A stretch of 64,000 bases of DNA, taken from the NCBI GenBank assembly GCA_004376055.2, contig CP049016.1:744001-808000 (forward strand), in the 5' to 3' direction. The DNA comes from Nitrospirales bacterium LBB_01. Its GTDB lineage: Bacteria; Nitrospirota; Thermodesulfovibrionia; Thermodesulfovibrionales; Magnetobacteriaceae. Positions 33,697-43,524 of this stretch are shown here, piece by piece. A model generated the notes under the pieces. The model did no database searches and was not told the origin of the DNA. It was given only the letters and a program-made list of their open reading frames with translations. Within the stretch, counting starts at the first letter, position 1. Each line of letters starts with the position of its first letter. The translations under genes were made by a program, and so were the position numbers.

Positions 33697-36600
33697 ATGA
33701 AAAAGTCTTTTTATATAATATGTTTAATAGCGATGATTGTAGTCACAGTGTTTGCAGCTGGTATCAGGGATGCGGAGTCCGCTTGTAGTACTTCTCATTG
33801 TTCTCAATGCAGTAGTGCTCCTGGTGGCACGTGCTGTGCCGCAGGTTGTGGCACTACCGTATCATGTTCAAATAGCAGTTGCTCCGGTTGCAACAAATCG
33901 GTTGGTTCTGCCTGCTGTTCCTCCAGTTGTGGCACCAGCATCCTATGCAGCAATAACTCGTGCTCCGGCTGCTCCAGTTGCACTGACATTACTCCGATGA
34001 GTACCTTCTGCTCAACACCGCCCTTTGTAACCGGAGTCAGTGTCCGCCCAAATATATTAATTATCTTTGATAACTCTAACAGTATGGACGAGGATCTGTA
34101 TGGAAACGCTGCCGGCTCATTTTCCACCTTTTCTGACGGCTCATCTACCGATAGTAAATCCGCTGCCGGAAAAGCAGCTCTGTTGAATATGATAAGTACT
34201 TATAAAAACAGTATGAGATTGGGTATTATGACCTATAAATTGGCTGCAAGCGGCGTAAATTCGTACTATCTGCATGGTTCACCTTACTTTGCATCATATG
34301 AACCGAAGTCCTACTGCCCGGTTCCGCCTGATGCATGTGTCGCATATTGCATAACAGGCAACACCGATAATCAGACAACATGCCGGAACTCATGCCAGGC
34401 CCAAAACGCTTCCTTTGATGAGACATATAGAGATGAACTCTTGACTAATTATGCAGCGAGTTCTGCTCAGAGAAAAACATATTGCGGTCTTGTTTATCCA
34501 AAAACACAAAGAATTACCAATCCCACTGACACATCAAACTATATTTACTATAAACAAGCTCTGCCTTTTTACGATAGCAGTAACGACGGCACTGCCTTTT
34601 GTTATTCCGGCAGCTATAATGCAAATGAGAGTACTCCGTGGGATTCTTATTCGTGCTACACAAATAAAACAGGAACGAATGATACTAGTTCCAATTATTC
34701 AAGCAGTCTTTTTTCTGGGGCATTTTCCCCCACTGATTCTGACTATGCACTAGGTTATCAGGATTTTGGCCGAAGGCTGTCCTGGTGGTATGTCGGCAGG
34801 ACATGGTTTAACAATTCTTCGCCAGGAATCGGTTATTTGAAAGTTCCAGTTGCAGAAGCCGACAATTCAACCCAGCTTACCGCACTTAATAATCAAGTTG
34901 CAGCGCTGACAGAGACTCAGTATATGGCTTGCAGCTCATCAGATAAGAACACATGTTCATATATCGTTAACGCAGGCCTTACTCCTACAGAGGGTACCTT
35001 TAACTCTGCCCTTCAGTATTTTCAAGGCACCTTTAGCCAAGGCGGTACTAGCTATGCAACTCCAATCCAGTACTCATGCCAAAGAAATTACATAATTTAT
35101 GTCACAGACGGAGCACCGAGCACTGATTCCAGCGGAAACACTAATACTACAGCAAATTTAATGCCTAACGTAATTAGCAAAATAACCTCATTGAGAAACA
35201 TTACAGTCTCAGGCAATAATTACGACGTTAAAACATATGTCGTAGGTCTTGGTCTAACCGATACTGACAAGATGTATCTTGACAACATGTCCATAGCCGG
35301 AGGTACAGATTACAACGGTCATGCGTATTATGTAGATAACCTAACTGCTATGCAGGAATCCTTGAACACAATATTTTCAGATATTCTGAACAAGGCCGCC
35401 TCCGGCACATCCGCATCGGTTCTGGCAGATAAGGGCAAACAGGGAGCAAATATACTTCAAGCTGCTTTTTATCCACTTGAAACGTATAACAATGATAATT
35501 TAACATGGAGTGGACATTTATATAATTTCTGGCTCTATAACACAACCAAAGCCCAAAACATTAGGGAGGAGACACTTCCTAAAGACTACAGGCTAAACGT
35601 AGTTAAAGATAAAATTATTAATTTTACCTTTACAAGCGGACAGCTTGTTATAGAGCGATACAATAGCTATGACAACGGCTCTGCAACTTCAACAACGCCG
35701 GTGTCAACAACAACTCTTGATAATGTAACTAATATATGGGAGGCAGGCAGTCTGCTCTTTAATCGCACCGATAACGAAACAACTTCAGACAGACGCATGA
35801 TTTATGTATATGACAACTCAACTGTCACAGGGAGCACAACTGCCTTAACTGAATTTACAACTGCTAATAAATCGGTGTTTCAACCTTACATGGGCAAAGC
35901 GACGTTATTAAGTGCTACTTCTAATTTTGATGATGTTATCAAGTACATCAGGGGAACCGACAAACAAGGTCTGAGGCCCCGTACAATCACAATCGGCAGC
36001 ACAACAGGCACATGGAAGCTCGGAGATATAATATACTCAACCCCGCTGCTTGAAACCTATGACAATTACACGGTTGTGTATGCCGGCGGTAATGACGGCA
36101 TGTTACATGCATTTGAACTTGGAATGCTGTCAAAGTCCAATTTGGGCACGAACGAGGTTGCAGCCCTTACCGGTAATAGTGCTGATTTTGGCAAAGAGCT
36201 TTGGGGATTTATTCCAAGAAATTCACTGCCATATCTGCGTTATTTAGCTGACCCTAAGTACTGCCACCTGTATTACGCGGATTTACAGTCATACGTTTAT
36301 AAGCCCACGACCTCTCAGAAAATACTAATTGGCGGCATGAGGCTTGGCGGGGCCTGCGGTTACCCGGCATCTGATTCAAATATTGTATATCCGCCAAATG
36401 ATACCTGCACGAGTTCAACAGCTACTGACGGCTCTTGTGTCGGGCTTTCTTCATATTATGCACTGGACATAACAAATCCGACAGTGCCAAAGTTTTTATG
36501 GGAGTTTTCGCACCCGAATCTTGGATTTTCACTCTCAGGCCCAGCTGTTATTAAAAGCAGCTCCGGCACGTATGTGATGTTTTTAAACGGGCCGCAGAGC

Positions 36601-37650
36601 TACACCGGTTATTCGGCTCAAAATCTGCAATATTTTGTCATAAAGCTTAATTCCAATATGACCAGGGATATGACTTTTAACTCTTCTACAGGATACTACA
36701 TCAAAGATTTTGGCAGCAGTTTACAAAATGCTTATGGCGGGAGATTATTCACAACCGGTCTGGACATGAACGGCGATGGATACACCGACTATGTTGTGTT
36801 TGGATATGTCATGGGCGCTAACTCAACTTCAGGGCTTAAAGGCGGCCTTATAAATGTCTGGACAGGGGGCGGTAACCCGTTAAATGGTTGTAACGGGACA
36901 TGCAGCAGTTGGTCAAATTGCTGGAATGTTGACCAAAACTTCTTTACCGGCGGCTTTGCAAACAGACCGGTAACTTCAAAAATCACAATTGGGAAGTGTT
37001 TTTACTCAACTACCGGCTTGTACTACGTGTTTGGCGGCTCAGGGCGATACATGACCGTAAATGATACATCATTTGGCACTGACCAGATATTTGGTATTCC
37101 AATGACAGGGTGTCAGGCAAACGGCTGCTGCGGTAATGTAAACAGCGCCAACTCCAATGCCGATGCTTGTGCTAAGGCCACAAGCGGGGATTACAGGGCA
37201 TGGAGTAAGAATCTATGTGACGCATATACGGCAGGGACTGGTTCATCCTCTTCAAGCTGTTATGATGCTACAACATCCTATCTGGCTGAAAGAGACATAT
37301 CTGACCCCACGCTTGATTCCACTCAAAATATCGTGCTGTTTGCTACAACGCGTCCGTCAAGCAATCTTTGCTCATTTGGCGGCGCATCGCGTGCGTGGTC
37401 ACTTAACTGTGCGACAGGGCAGGCATTAACCGACAACTGCACGGCTGCTCTTTCTGTAAAAAATCCACAGGGAACTCTGTTTTTGCAGCTATCCACAGCA
37501 CAAATTAAACAACTTGGCGTTAGCTCCAGCTTTAATAACTCAGACGGCTCCTCCGGTTGGTTTCAGGGCATAACCCCTGAGTCAGCTCCGCCGTTTGTCT
37601 CTCCCGGAGGCTCTAAAATAGGTGCCAAAATACACTGGATAGAAAGATGA
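33697..37650 (+). CDS. pilY1: PilY1-type pilus-tip adhesin
   Basis: 1317 residues. Signal peptide ~1-29 (IVVTVFAAGIRDAESA). Residues ~30-105 form a Cys-rich duplicated segment (CCAAGCGTTVSCSNSSCSGC, then CCSSSCGTSILCSNNSCSGC). A VWA-like domain follows with MIDAS motif DNSNS (125-129) in NILIIFDNSNSMDE. The C-terminal half is the PilY1 beta-propeller: GTWKLGDIIYSTPLLETYDN, YAGGNDGMLHAFELG, GKELWGFIPRNSLPYL, and a calcium loop DMNGDGYTD (~1023). PilY1 caps the pilus with minor pilins, promotes extension and adhesion, and can signal surface contact. It overlaps the next gene by 4 nt. Confidence 0.93.
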   Translation: MKKSFYIICLIAMIVVTVFAAGIRDAESACSTSHCSQCSSAPGGTCCAAGCGTTVSCSNSSCSGCNKSVGSACCSSSCGTSILCSNNSCSGCSSCTDITPMSTFCSTPPFVTGVSVRPNILIIFDNSNSMDEDLYGNAAGSFSTFSDGSSTDSKSAAGKAALLNMISTYKNSMRLGIMTYKLAASGVNSYYLHGSPYFASYEPKSYCPVPPDACVAYCITGNTDNQTTCRNSCQAQNASFDETYRDELLTNYAASSAQRKTYCGLVYPKTQRITNPTDTSNYIYYKQALPFYDSSNDGTAFCYSGSYNANESTPWDSYSCYTNKTGTNDTSSNYSSSLFSGAFSPTDSDYALGYQDFGRRLSWWYVGRTWFNNSSPGIGYLKVPVAEADNSTQLTALNNQVAALTETQYMACSSSDKNTCSYIVNAGLTPTEGTFNSALQYFQGTFSQGGTSYATPIQYSCQRNYIIYVTDGAPSTDSSGNTNTTANLMPNVISKITSLRNITVSGNNYDVKTYVVGLGLTDTDKMYLDNMSIAGGTDYNGHAYYVDNLTAMQESLNTIFSDILNKAASGTSASVLADKGKQGANILQAAFYPLETYNNDNLTWSGHLYNFWLYNTTKAQNIREETLPKDYRLNVVKDKIINFTFTSGQLVIERYNSYDNGSATSTTPVSTTTLDNVTNIWEAGSLLFNRTDNETTSDRRMIYVYDNSTVTGSTTALTEFTTANKSVFQPYMGKATLLSATSNFDDVIKYIRGTDKQGLRPRTITIGSTTGTWKLGDIIYSTPLLETYDNYTVVYAGGNDGMLHAFELGMLSKSNLGTNEVAALTGNSADFGKELWGFIPRNSLPYLRYLADPKYCHLYYADLQSYVYKPTTSQKILIGGMRLGGACGYPASDSNIVYPPNDTCTSSTATDGSCVGLSSYYALDITNPTVPKFLWEFSHPNLGFSLSGPAVIKSSSGTYVMFLNGPQSYTGYSAQNLQYFVIKLNSNMTRDMTFNSSTGYYIKDFGSSLQNAYGGRLFTTGLDMNGDGYTDYVVFGYVMGANSTSGLKGGLINVWTGGGNPLNGCNGTCSSWSNCWNVDQNFFTGGFANRPVTSKITIGKCFYSTTGLYYVFGGSGRYMTVNDTSFGTDQIFGIPMTGCQANGCCGNVNSANSNADACAKATSGDYRAWSKNLCDAYTAGTGSSSSSCYDATTSYLAERDISDPTLDSTQNIVLFATTRPSSNLCSFGGASRAWSLNCATGQALTDNCTAALSVKNPQGTLFLQLSTAQIKQLGVSSSFNNSDGSSGWFQGITPESAPPFVSPGGSKIGAKIHWIER

Positions 37651-38255
37651 AACGGCAGGGCTTCTCTATCATTGAGGTTGTAGTTGTGGTTGCTATAATG
37701 GGGATACTTATAACCCTGTTTGTAAGCACACTTACCGGTCAAAGGCCAAAAAATGCAATAGAGGGCAATATCAAACAAATGTATTCAGACCTTGCAGAAA
37801 TGAGGGTTAAGGCTATGAGTGAGAACAAGGCTTATGGAATAGTCTGGACACTGACGGCTAACAACGATTTTCAGGGCTACACAATGCGCGGCGACTCAAA
37901 TGCTAACGACAACATAACCGACACCGGTGGATATACAACAATCAGAACCTCAGATAATATGACCTATCCGGTTGCCCCTCTTTCAACAATGAGGATAACA
38001 AACCTTATTTTTAATGGGAAAGGAATCTGTATGAACGCCGAATGTTCTAGCACTCCTGGATTTCAGATTTTCGCCAGTTGCACAGACTGTGATGATAATG
38101 GGGTTTTACCGGCAGACACATCAGCTAATTGTGATAATATAAAATATCCCGAGTACTCCTGTTTAGTGGTATCAAGTACGAGGATAAAAATGGGTAAATG
38201 GTGTGACGCTAACGGAAACGGGGTGTTTGACGCCGGTGAATGTACAATTAAATAG
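37647..38255 (+). CDS. Minor pilin, FimT/GspH type
   Basis: 202 residues with a very short leader MKRQG^FSIIEVVVVVAIMGI, Glu5 present, then a GspH-like region (AEMRVKAMSENKAYGIVW). It ends with paired cysteines and GKWCDANGNGVFDAGECTI, a possible Ca-loop-like end. Part of the tip complex that primes pilus assembly with PilV, PilW, PilX and PilY1. ATGA overlap with pilY1. Confidence 0.88.
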   Translation: MKRQGFSIIEVVVVVAIMGILITLFVSTLTGQRPKNAIEGNIKQMYSDLAEMRVKAMSENKAYGIVWTLTANNDFQGYTMRGDSNANDNITDTGGYTTIRTSDNMTYPVAPLSTMRITNLIFNGKGICMNAECSSTPGFQIFASCTDCDDNGVLPADTSANCDNIKYPEYSCLVVSSTRIKMGKWCDANGNGVFDAGECTIK

Positions 38256-38264
38256 GGAGGGGTA

Positions 38265-38882
38265 ATGTTGTTCACAATAGTAGGGAAACTGTTGACGAGG
38301 TCAAATCCGGTGGAAGGTTTTCTGTTAGATAAGGAAATATATAAAAAGACTGGATTCCTGCTCGTAGGCAGGAATGACAGAAGAGAGGGTTTTCTTTCTG
38401 TCATTCTTCTTTCTTTTTTTGTCAGTTTTCTTTCCTTTTTTGTCATTCCTGCGAAGGCAGGAATCCATTTTTTAATTGGCAGAGTTAACTACAAAGGTAT
38501 TAAAGTAAACAACGGCTTTACGCTGATAGAGGCGCTGATGGCGATGGTTATACTGACTGTCGTCCTGCTTGGGCTGTTACAGGCTATAATTATAGCTTCT
38601 GATGCGACAACAAAAAACATTCTCAGGGATAATGCTGTAAATGTGGCAAAGCAGGAGATTGAAGCTCAGCGAAACATTGCATCAATGAGTGGTGTTGCCT
38701 CTGTTGTTACAAATGCTAATTATACCAGTAACGTTACCATTAAAAACTTTAATTTAACTTACAACCTAAACAGAGCTGTAACCTATATGGCTGACAGCGC
38801 TAAGGTTGATCTCTATATAACATGGACATACAAAGGGCAAAACTATACCTATAACACATCAACTATCATAGGGACGTATTGA
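38265..38882 (+). CDS. Minor pilin, PilV type, with a mobile repeat inside its leader
   Basis: 205 residues. The pilin part begins only at residue 85: NNG^FTLIEALMAMVILTVVLL, with Glu5, followed by a typical PilV-like body. The 84 residues before it read through a family 1 repeat (FFVIPAKAGIHFLIGRVNY). There is no in-frame ATG, GTG or TTG between the repeat and the cleavage motif, only ATT. The one good start is ATG 38265 with GGGAGGGG just upstream. The leader is far longer than usual (<30), so processing may be altered or an ATT start used. Confidence 0.8.
   Translation: MLFTIVGKLLTRSNPVEGFLLDKEIYKKTGFLLVGRNDRREGFLSVILLSFFVSFLSFFVIPAKAGIHFLIGRVNYKGIKVNNGFTLIEALMAMVILTVVLLGLLQAIIIASDATTKNILRDNAVNVAKQEIEAQRNIASMSGVASVVTNANYTSNVTIKNFNLTYNLNRAVTYMADSAKVDLYITWTYKGQNYTYNTSTIIGTY
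38349..38490 (+). repeat. MITE-like repeat, family 1 copy inserted in the PilV-type gene
   Basis: Inner dyads GGATTCCTGCTCGTAGGCAG and GTCATTCCTGCGAAGGCAGG are both present, with the right end GGCAGAGTTAACT. The insertion preserves an open frame through its whole length. Confidence 0.8.
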
Positions 38883-38883
38883 C

Positions 38884-40026
38884 ATGAGAAAAAATGCATT
38901 TACTCTTGTTGAGCTTGTAGTGGCTCTTTTTATCCTTTCAGCGATACTTGCCGCTACGTTTGCTACTTTTATTACTCTTTCAAAAAGTTTTAAATCAGAA
39001 ACCAAGCTGACTGAGACTCAGATAGAAGATGTACTTGGTCTTAACATAATGAGATATGATTTGGAAATGGCCGGCTACGCTCTTCCATGGACACTGCCAT
39101 TAGTGCCGTCGCCAGCTCTATCGGAGGCTGCAAGTGATGGCACATACACAGTAAACCCAAACACATTTAACGATTTGCCGGCTAATGCGCCAAGAGCCGT
39201 CATCATTAGTAACAATACTGGAGACGGCGGCTCTGACGTGCTTGCCGTCAAATCCCTTGTTGCCACAGCAGGCGATACAAGCAGTACAGGCAGCCTTACA
39301 AAAAAATACACTGTACGATATAAGGTAGCTGGAGTTGGTACAACTCAAGTATGGAGTGATGCAACACGGGATTTTCAAAATGGCGATAATGTGATAGTAA
39401 TGAATACCGGAACTACATCAACAGTGGCAAGAACTTTACAGCAAAACGCCGGCTGCAACTGGTACACAACCTGGCCAAGCAGCGCCGCTTGTTTAGACCA
39501 GGGTTCTGCCACTGACGTCAATTTAATATACGGTTTAACTACATCTACACCTCGTATGCCTTTTAACCGCGTGGATTATTACCTTAAAAGACCTGCAGCA
39601 TTCTCTTCAAAGTGCCACCAGAGCGCATACACTTTTTACAGAGGCGTGATTGCTAACAATACAACCGCAAATGGCGGCAAACGAACCGACCAGCCGATTA
39701 TGGACTGTGTTTTAGATTTTCAGGTGGCGTTAGGTCTTAATACGGGTGCTGGTGCGCTTACGTGGGTAGCTGCCTCTGGAGCGGCTGGCTCAGTAACTGA
39801 TTTAACCACTGCTGCCACCGTACGTACTTATCTTAGAGAGGTAAAGGTTTTTGTTTTGCTTCAGGATGGACAGTTTGATAAGGATTTCACTTATGCAAGC
39901 TCAAATGTTGTCATTGGGGACAGTAATATTACCCTTAGAAATTACGACTTAACAGCCCTGACCAATTACCAGAACTATAAATGGAAAGTGGTTACAATAG
40001 ATGCAAAAACAGTTAACATTAATTGA
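38884..40026 (+). CDS. Minor pilin, PilW type
   Basis: 380 residues, MRKNA^FTLVELVVALFILSAI, with Ala instead of the usual Gly before the cleavage point and Glu5 present. Long C-terminal globular region with several Cys (GCNWYTTWPSSAACLDQG). Large size fits PilW. The role is the pilus priming/tip complex. Starts 1 nt after the PilV-type stop. Confidence 0.85.
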   Translation: MRKNAFTLVELVVALFILSAILAATFATFITLSKSFKSETKLTETQIEDVLGLNIMRYDLEMAGYALPWTLPLVPSPALSEAASDGTYTVNPNTFNDLPANAPRAVIISNNTGDGGSDVLAVKSLVATAGDTSSTGSLTKKYTVRYKVAGVGTTQVWSDATRDFQNGDNVIVMNTGTTSTVARTLQQNAGCNWYTTWPSSAACLDQGSATDVNLIYGLTTSTPRMPFNRVDYYLKRPAAFSSKCHQSAYTFYRGVIANNTTANGGKRTDQPIMDCVLDFQVALGLNTGAGALTWVAASGAAGSVTDLTTAATVRTYLREVKVFVLLQDGQFDKDFTYASSNVVIGDSNITLRNYDLTALTNYQNYKWKVVTIDAKTVNIN

Positions 40027-40038
40027 GGGAGTTTTTAC

Positions 40039-40650
40039 ATGAAAACCGAAAAAGGATTTGCACTGGTTTTAACGATGCTGTTTGCAGTTATGGCGTTAGC
40101 CTTTACAGGAGCATTGATGTTTATGACTATACAGGGGACTAAGGTCTCAGGGTTGACTCAAAGGTACGCAACAGCGCTGGATGCCGGTAAGGGGCAGTCT
40201 GATGTGATGATGAATTTGGCTTTAAACACCCCTTCAAAAACCGCACCGGACTATGGAAACGTACAAAATGTAAACTGTCTTGCCGCTAAACTTACTTATG
40301 CAACCATAGGCAACAGTGTAGGGGACACTGCTGTTGGCGGTTATTCTAATGCGTGGTTAACAAGCTGTGTTGCCGCCAACTGGACAGACTGTTCGGGGGC
40401 TGCTACTAACTGTTCAGGTTTAAAGGCTAATGTAACAAGTACAAACGCCAAGGACTGCCCCGATGTCGTTGCTCAATTGGGTGATTACTGCACTTACAGT
40501 AAAATAATAGATGTTAAGTATGCCGATGACGGCACAGGTAGCACGGGATGCCAGTTTTTATACTACAGTATGGAAATCAGAACTGAAAGGATTAGCAATC
40601 CAAGTGAAAACTCACAAATCAGCTTTCTCTACAGAGTGCAGCAGCAGTAG
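40039..40650 (+). CDS. Minor pilin, PilX type
   Basis: 203 residues, MKTEKG^FALVLTMLFAVMAL, lacking Glu5 as is common in PilX/GspK-like tip pilins, then FTGALMFMTIQGTKVSGLTQ and a Cys-rich globular part (NWTDCSGAATNCSG). GAGGGAG lies 8 nt before ATG. Completes the pilY1-fimT-pilV-pilW-pilX set. Confidence 0.82.
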   Translation: MKTEKGFALVLTMLFAVMALAFTGALMFMTIQGTKVSGLTQRYATALDAGKGQSDVMMNLALNTPSKTAPDYGNVQNVNCLAAKLTYATIGNSVGDTAVGGYSNAWLTSCVAANWTDCSGAATNCSGLKANVTSTNAKDCPDVVAQLGDYCTYSKIIDVKYADDGTGSTGCQFLYYSMEIRTERISNPSENSQISFLYRVQQQ

Positions 40651-40703
40651 AAGGGTACATCTCTAAATTACTTAGAAATTATGTAAAAATGTTATAATCC
40701 ATA

Positions 40704-42152
40704 ATGATTAAGAGGCTTTTTTTCATACCGTCCATAAAAATCAGGCTAATACTTATGATGATGCTTCTTACGATTATAGTAACGGCCTCTCTTGTTTTTT
40801 TTAACCTTCAGCTTGAAAAAAACCTTCTTATGCAAGTGGAACGTCAAACTGGAGAGCTTACTAAGGCTATCCAGATAGGGGTCGAGGAAATCACAGGGAG
40901 GTCTGACAAAGCAAGGCTTTCCAAGTATTTGAATGACCTAAATAAAAAAGGGATTAAAGAAATCTCTATCATCAGTACTGACTCAAAGGAAATACTGGCC
41001 AGCACAAACCAGCAAAAGGTTGGAGCACCGGTTTCGCACAGGAAAAAGGAACTCGTAATAAAGGCTGAGCTCGGGGAACATGTCTCTGATGACGAAAAAA
41101 ACTACAACGTCATAGTTCCCATTGTGGCCGATGGCCAGCAGTACGGCTACATACATCTTATAATTAACAAAGACGACCTTTCCTCTATAATCAAACAAAA
41201 CACCATGAAGAGGATATTTATGACAATGCTTGTCTTTAGCATAGCAACTTTGATAACCCTGGTGTTTTCAAGACGTTACACCCTCCCAATTAAACAAATA
41301 GTGGATGCCTCACGGCGTATCTCAGCAGGCGACCTTAACCAGCACATCCCTGTTCACAGTAACGACGAGATAGGGCAGCTTGCGGATAGTTTCAACTACA
41401 TGGCGGAAAAACTGCGGGAAAGCAGAAACCTTGAGGATAAACTCCACGACGCTCAGCACCTTGCAGGACTCGTTCAATTGACCCGTGATATGGCTCATGA
41501 GATAAGAAACCCTCTTAATTTTATAAATCTGAGCATAGATTATATAAATGATAAATTTGTTCCACCGGTAAAAGATGACGCCAAACAGTTTGCAAACCTT
41601 GTTGTCAGTATAAAACATGAAATTCAGAGACTCAATAAATTTGTAAACGGATATCTGGACTTTAGCCGTCCTATAACATTTACACTGGAGCCGCTAAGAA
41701 TAAACAGCGTGCTTGAAGACGTAATATCACTTATATGGGCAAAGGCAGAGGCGGAGGGTATCTCAATAATAAGGGACTATGACGATGATATAGAACTAAG
41801 GGTTGACCGTGATTTCCTTAAGACCTGTATTTTAAATATAATAACGAACGCCTTTCAGGCGATGTCAAACACGGGTAAGGCTGGAACTCTGAGGATATCG
41901 ACACTGCATGCGGAGGAGTTTATGCTTTCAATATGCGACAACGGCTCCGGCATCTCAGAGGGGAACATTAATAAGGTATTTGAACCATTTTTTTCCACCA
42001 AGCAAAATCATCCTGGCCTCGGCCTTCCTATGACACAAAGGGTAATGGAGGAGCACGGCGGCCGGGTTGAAATAGAAAGTAAGGAGGGAGAGGGCACTGA
42101 GGTGAGATTAATACTCCCATGCCCTTGTAAAAAACTGTGTCCAGAATCATAA
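40704..42152 (+). CDS. Membrane histidine kinase next to the pilus operon
   Basis: 482 residues: TM1 ~12-32 (LILMMMLLTIIVTASLVFF), periplasmic sensor (~35-165) with VIVPIVADGQQYGYIHL, TM2 ~168-190, HAMP (~190-245), HisKA with His265 in RDMAHEIRNPLNFINLSI, and HATPase with NIITNAFQAM, DNGSGI and HPGLGLPMTQRVMEEHGG. Its gene overlaps the next regulator by 16 nt. The position suggests a PilS-like role controlling pilin transcription, although the topology differs from six-helix PilS. Confidence 0.9.
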   Translation: MIKRLFFIPSIKIRLILMMMLLTIIVTASLVFFNLQLEKNLLMQVERQTGELTKAIQIGVEEITGRSDKARLSKYLNDLNKKGIKEISIISTDSKEILASTNQQKVGAPVSHRKKELVIKAELGEHVSDDEKNYNVIVPIVADGQQYGYIHLIINKDDLSSIIKQNTMKRIFMTMLVFSIATLITLVFSRRYTLPIKQIVDASRRISAGDLNQHIPVHSNDEIGQLADSFNYMAEKLRESRNLEDKLHDAQHLAGLVQLTRDMAHEIRNPLNFINLSIDYINDKFVPPVKDDAKQFANLVVSIKHEIQRLNKFVNGYLDFSRPITFTLEPLRINSVLEDVISLIWAKAEAEGISIIRDYDDDIELRVDRDFLKTCILNIITNAFQAMSNTGKAGTLRISTLHAEEFMLSICDNGSGISEGNINKVFEPFFSTKQNHPGLGLPMTQRVMEEHGGRVEIESKEGEGTEVRLILPCPCKKLCPES

Positions 42153-43519
42153 TAATAGACGATGAACCACTTCAACGGGATATTCTAAGAACTATTTTAG
42201 TGGATGAGGGTTATGAAGCCTTTACGGCGGACTCTGCCGAGACCGGGTTAAAACTCATAATCGAACTTACTCCTGATGTAGTGATAACCGATTTAAAAAT
42301 GAGCGGAATGACAGGAGTCCAGTTACTTGACCATCTTCCCTACGAGCCTCTTAGACCTGCTGTTATTGTTATAACAGCATTTGGCACTATTTCAAGCGCT
42401 GTAGAGGCTATGAAAAAAGGTGCATTTGACTATCTTACAAAACCCCTCGATAAGGACGTAATCCTGTTGATTGTGGCAAAGGCAGTTGAGAGAATGAATC
42501 TCTTGAGGGAAAATATCCGCCTCCACAGAGAGCTATATGATAAGTTCAAAATAGACGGAATAATCGGACAGTCAAAGAAGTTAAAAGATGTAATGGAGAT
42601 AGTTAAAAAAGTTACACCTACCTCGGCAACAGTCCTTATTAACGGTGAGAGTGGCACAGGCAAGGAACTTATAGCCAGAGCAATTCACTATAACAGTTTA
42701 AGAAAAACTTGCCCATTTACAGCTATTAACTGTGCAGCCATTCCTGACAACCTTATAGAGAGCGAGTTGTTTGGTTATGAGGCTGGAGCTTTCACTGGCG
42801 CTCTACATAGAAAAATAGGACTACTTGAATCCACCGATTCGGGGACACTGTTTCTTGATGAGATAGGCGATATGCCGCTTCTTACTCAAACAAAACTCCT
42901 CCGAGTGCTTCAAGACAAAGAGATTAGACGTCTTGGCGGCAAAGACAACATAAAAGTAAATGTGCGAATCATAGCTGCCACCAATAAGGATCTGGAAAAG
43001 GAAATTTCTCAGGGCAAGTTCCGTGACGACCTTTACTATCGTCTTAAAGTAGTGACAATTTCACTGCCATCACTGTCTGAACGAAAAGATGATATTCCCC
43101 TCTTAGTTGAATTCTTTATAGAAAAACATAACGAGGAGTTTGGGAAACGGGTGACAGGTTTAAATGATAGTGCGCTTAAGCATCTAATGGATTACCACTG
43201 GCCTGGCAACATCAGACAACTTAGCTCTGTCATTGAGCGGGCTGTGCTTATGACAGATGGCAGCGTCATAACTCTTGACGATATAAAGGGAGAACTTAAA
43301 ACACCTGAGGCTAATGGGGTACTTAATATAGAAATTCCCGACGAGGGAATAAATTTTGAGGAACTGGAAAGAGAGCTTCTGAAAAAAGCCATGACAAAAG
43401 CAAATAATGTAGCAGCCCGAGCTGCCCGGTTCCTTGGTATGAGTTATAAGACATTTTGGTATAGACTTGAAAAGTTTGGATTAAACTCCGGCTCAGGAAC
43501 AAGACCGCCTAAAGATTAA
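42137..43519 (+). CDS. Sigma-54-dependent response regulator next to the pilus operon (PilR-like by position)
   Basis: 460 residues from GTG: receiver with phospho-acceptor Asp52 in VVITDLKMSGMTG, AAA+ domain with GESGTGKE, GAFTGAL loop, GTLFLDEIGDM and RDDLYYRLKVV, then Fis-type HTH NVAARAARFLGMSYKTFWYR. Coupled to the kinase. The likely target is the sigma-54-like promoter of pilA at 28407 with its TGTC sites, and possibly others (inference). Confidence 0.92.
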   Translation: MSRIIIIDDEPLQRDILRTILVDEGYEAFTADSAETGLKLIIELTPDVVITDLKMSGMTGVQLLDHLPYEPLRPAVIVITAFGTISSAVEAMKKGAFDYLTKPLDKDVILLIVAKAVERMNLLRENIRLHRELYDKFKIDGIIGQSKKLKDVMEIVKKVTPTSATVLINGESGTGKELIARAIHYNSLRKTCPFTAINCAAIPDNLIESELFGYEAGAFTGALHRKIGLLESTDSGTLFLDEIGDMPLLTQTKLLRVLQDKEIRRLGGKDNIKVNVRIIAATNKDLEKEISQGKFRDDLYYRLKVVTISLPSLSERKDDIPLLVEFFIEKHNEEFGKRVTGLNDSALKHLMDYHWPGNIRQLSSVIERAVLMTDGSVITLDDIKGELKTPEANGVLNIEIPDEGINFEELERELLKKAMTKANNVAARAARFLGMSYKTFWYRLEKFGLNSGSGTRPPKD

Positions 43520-43524
43520 TACAA

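Larger units (their letters stand above)
32073..33890. repeat. Large imperfect palindrome formed by copy B and the intact pilY1 operon head
   Basis: 32073-32895 (minus) mirrors 33050-33890 (plus) base for base apart from indels. The ~150-bp family 2 repeat at 32898-33044 forms the centre. The stretch 32642-33239 is non-coding and holds this mirrored leader. Confidence 0.75.
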
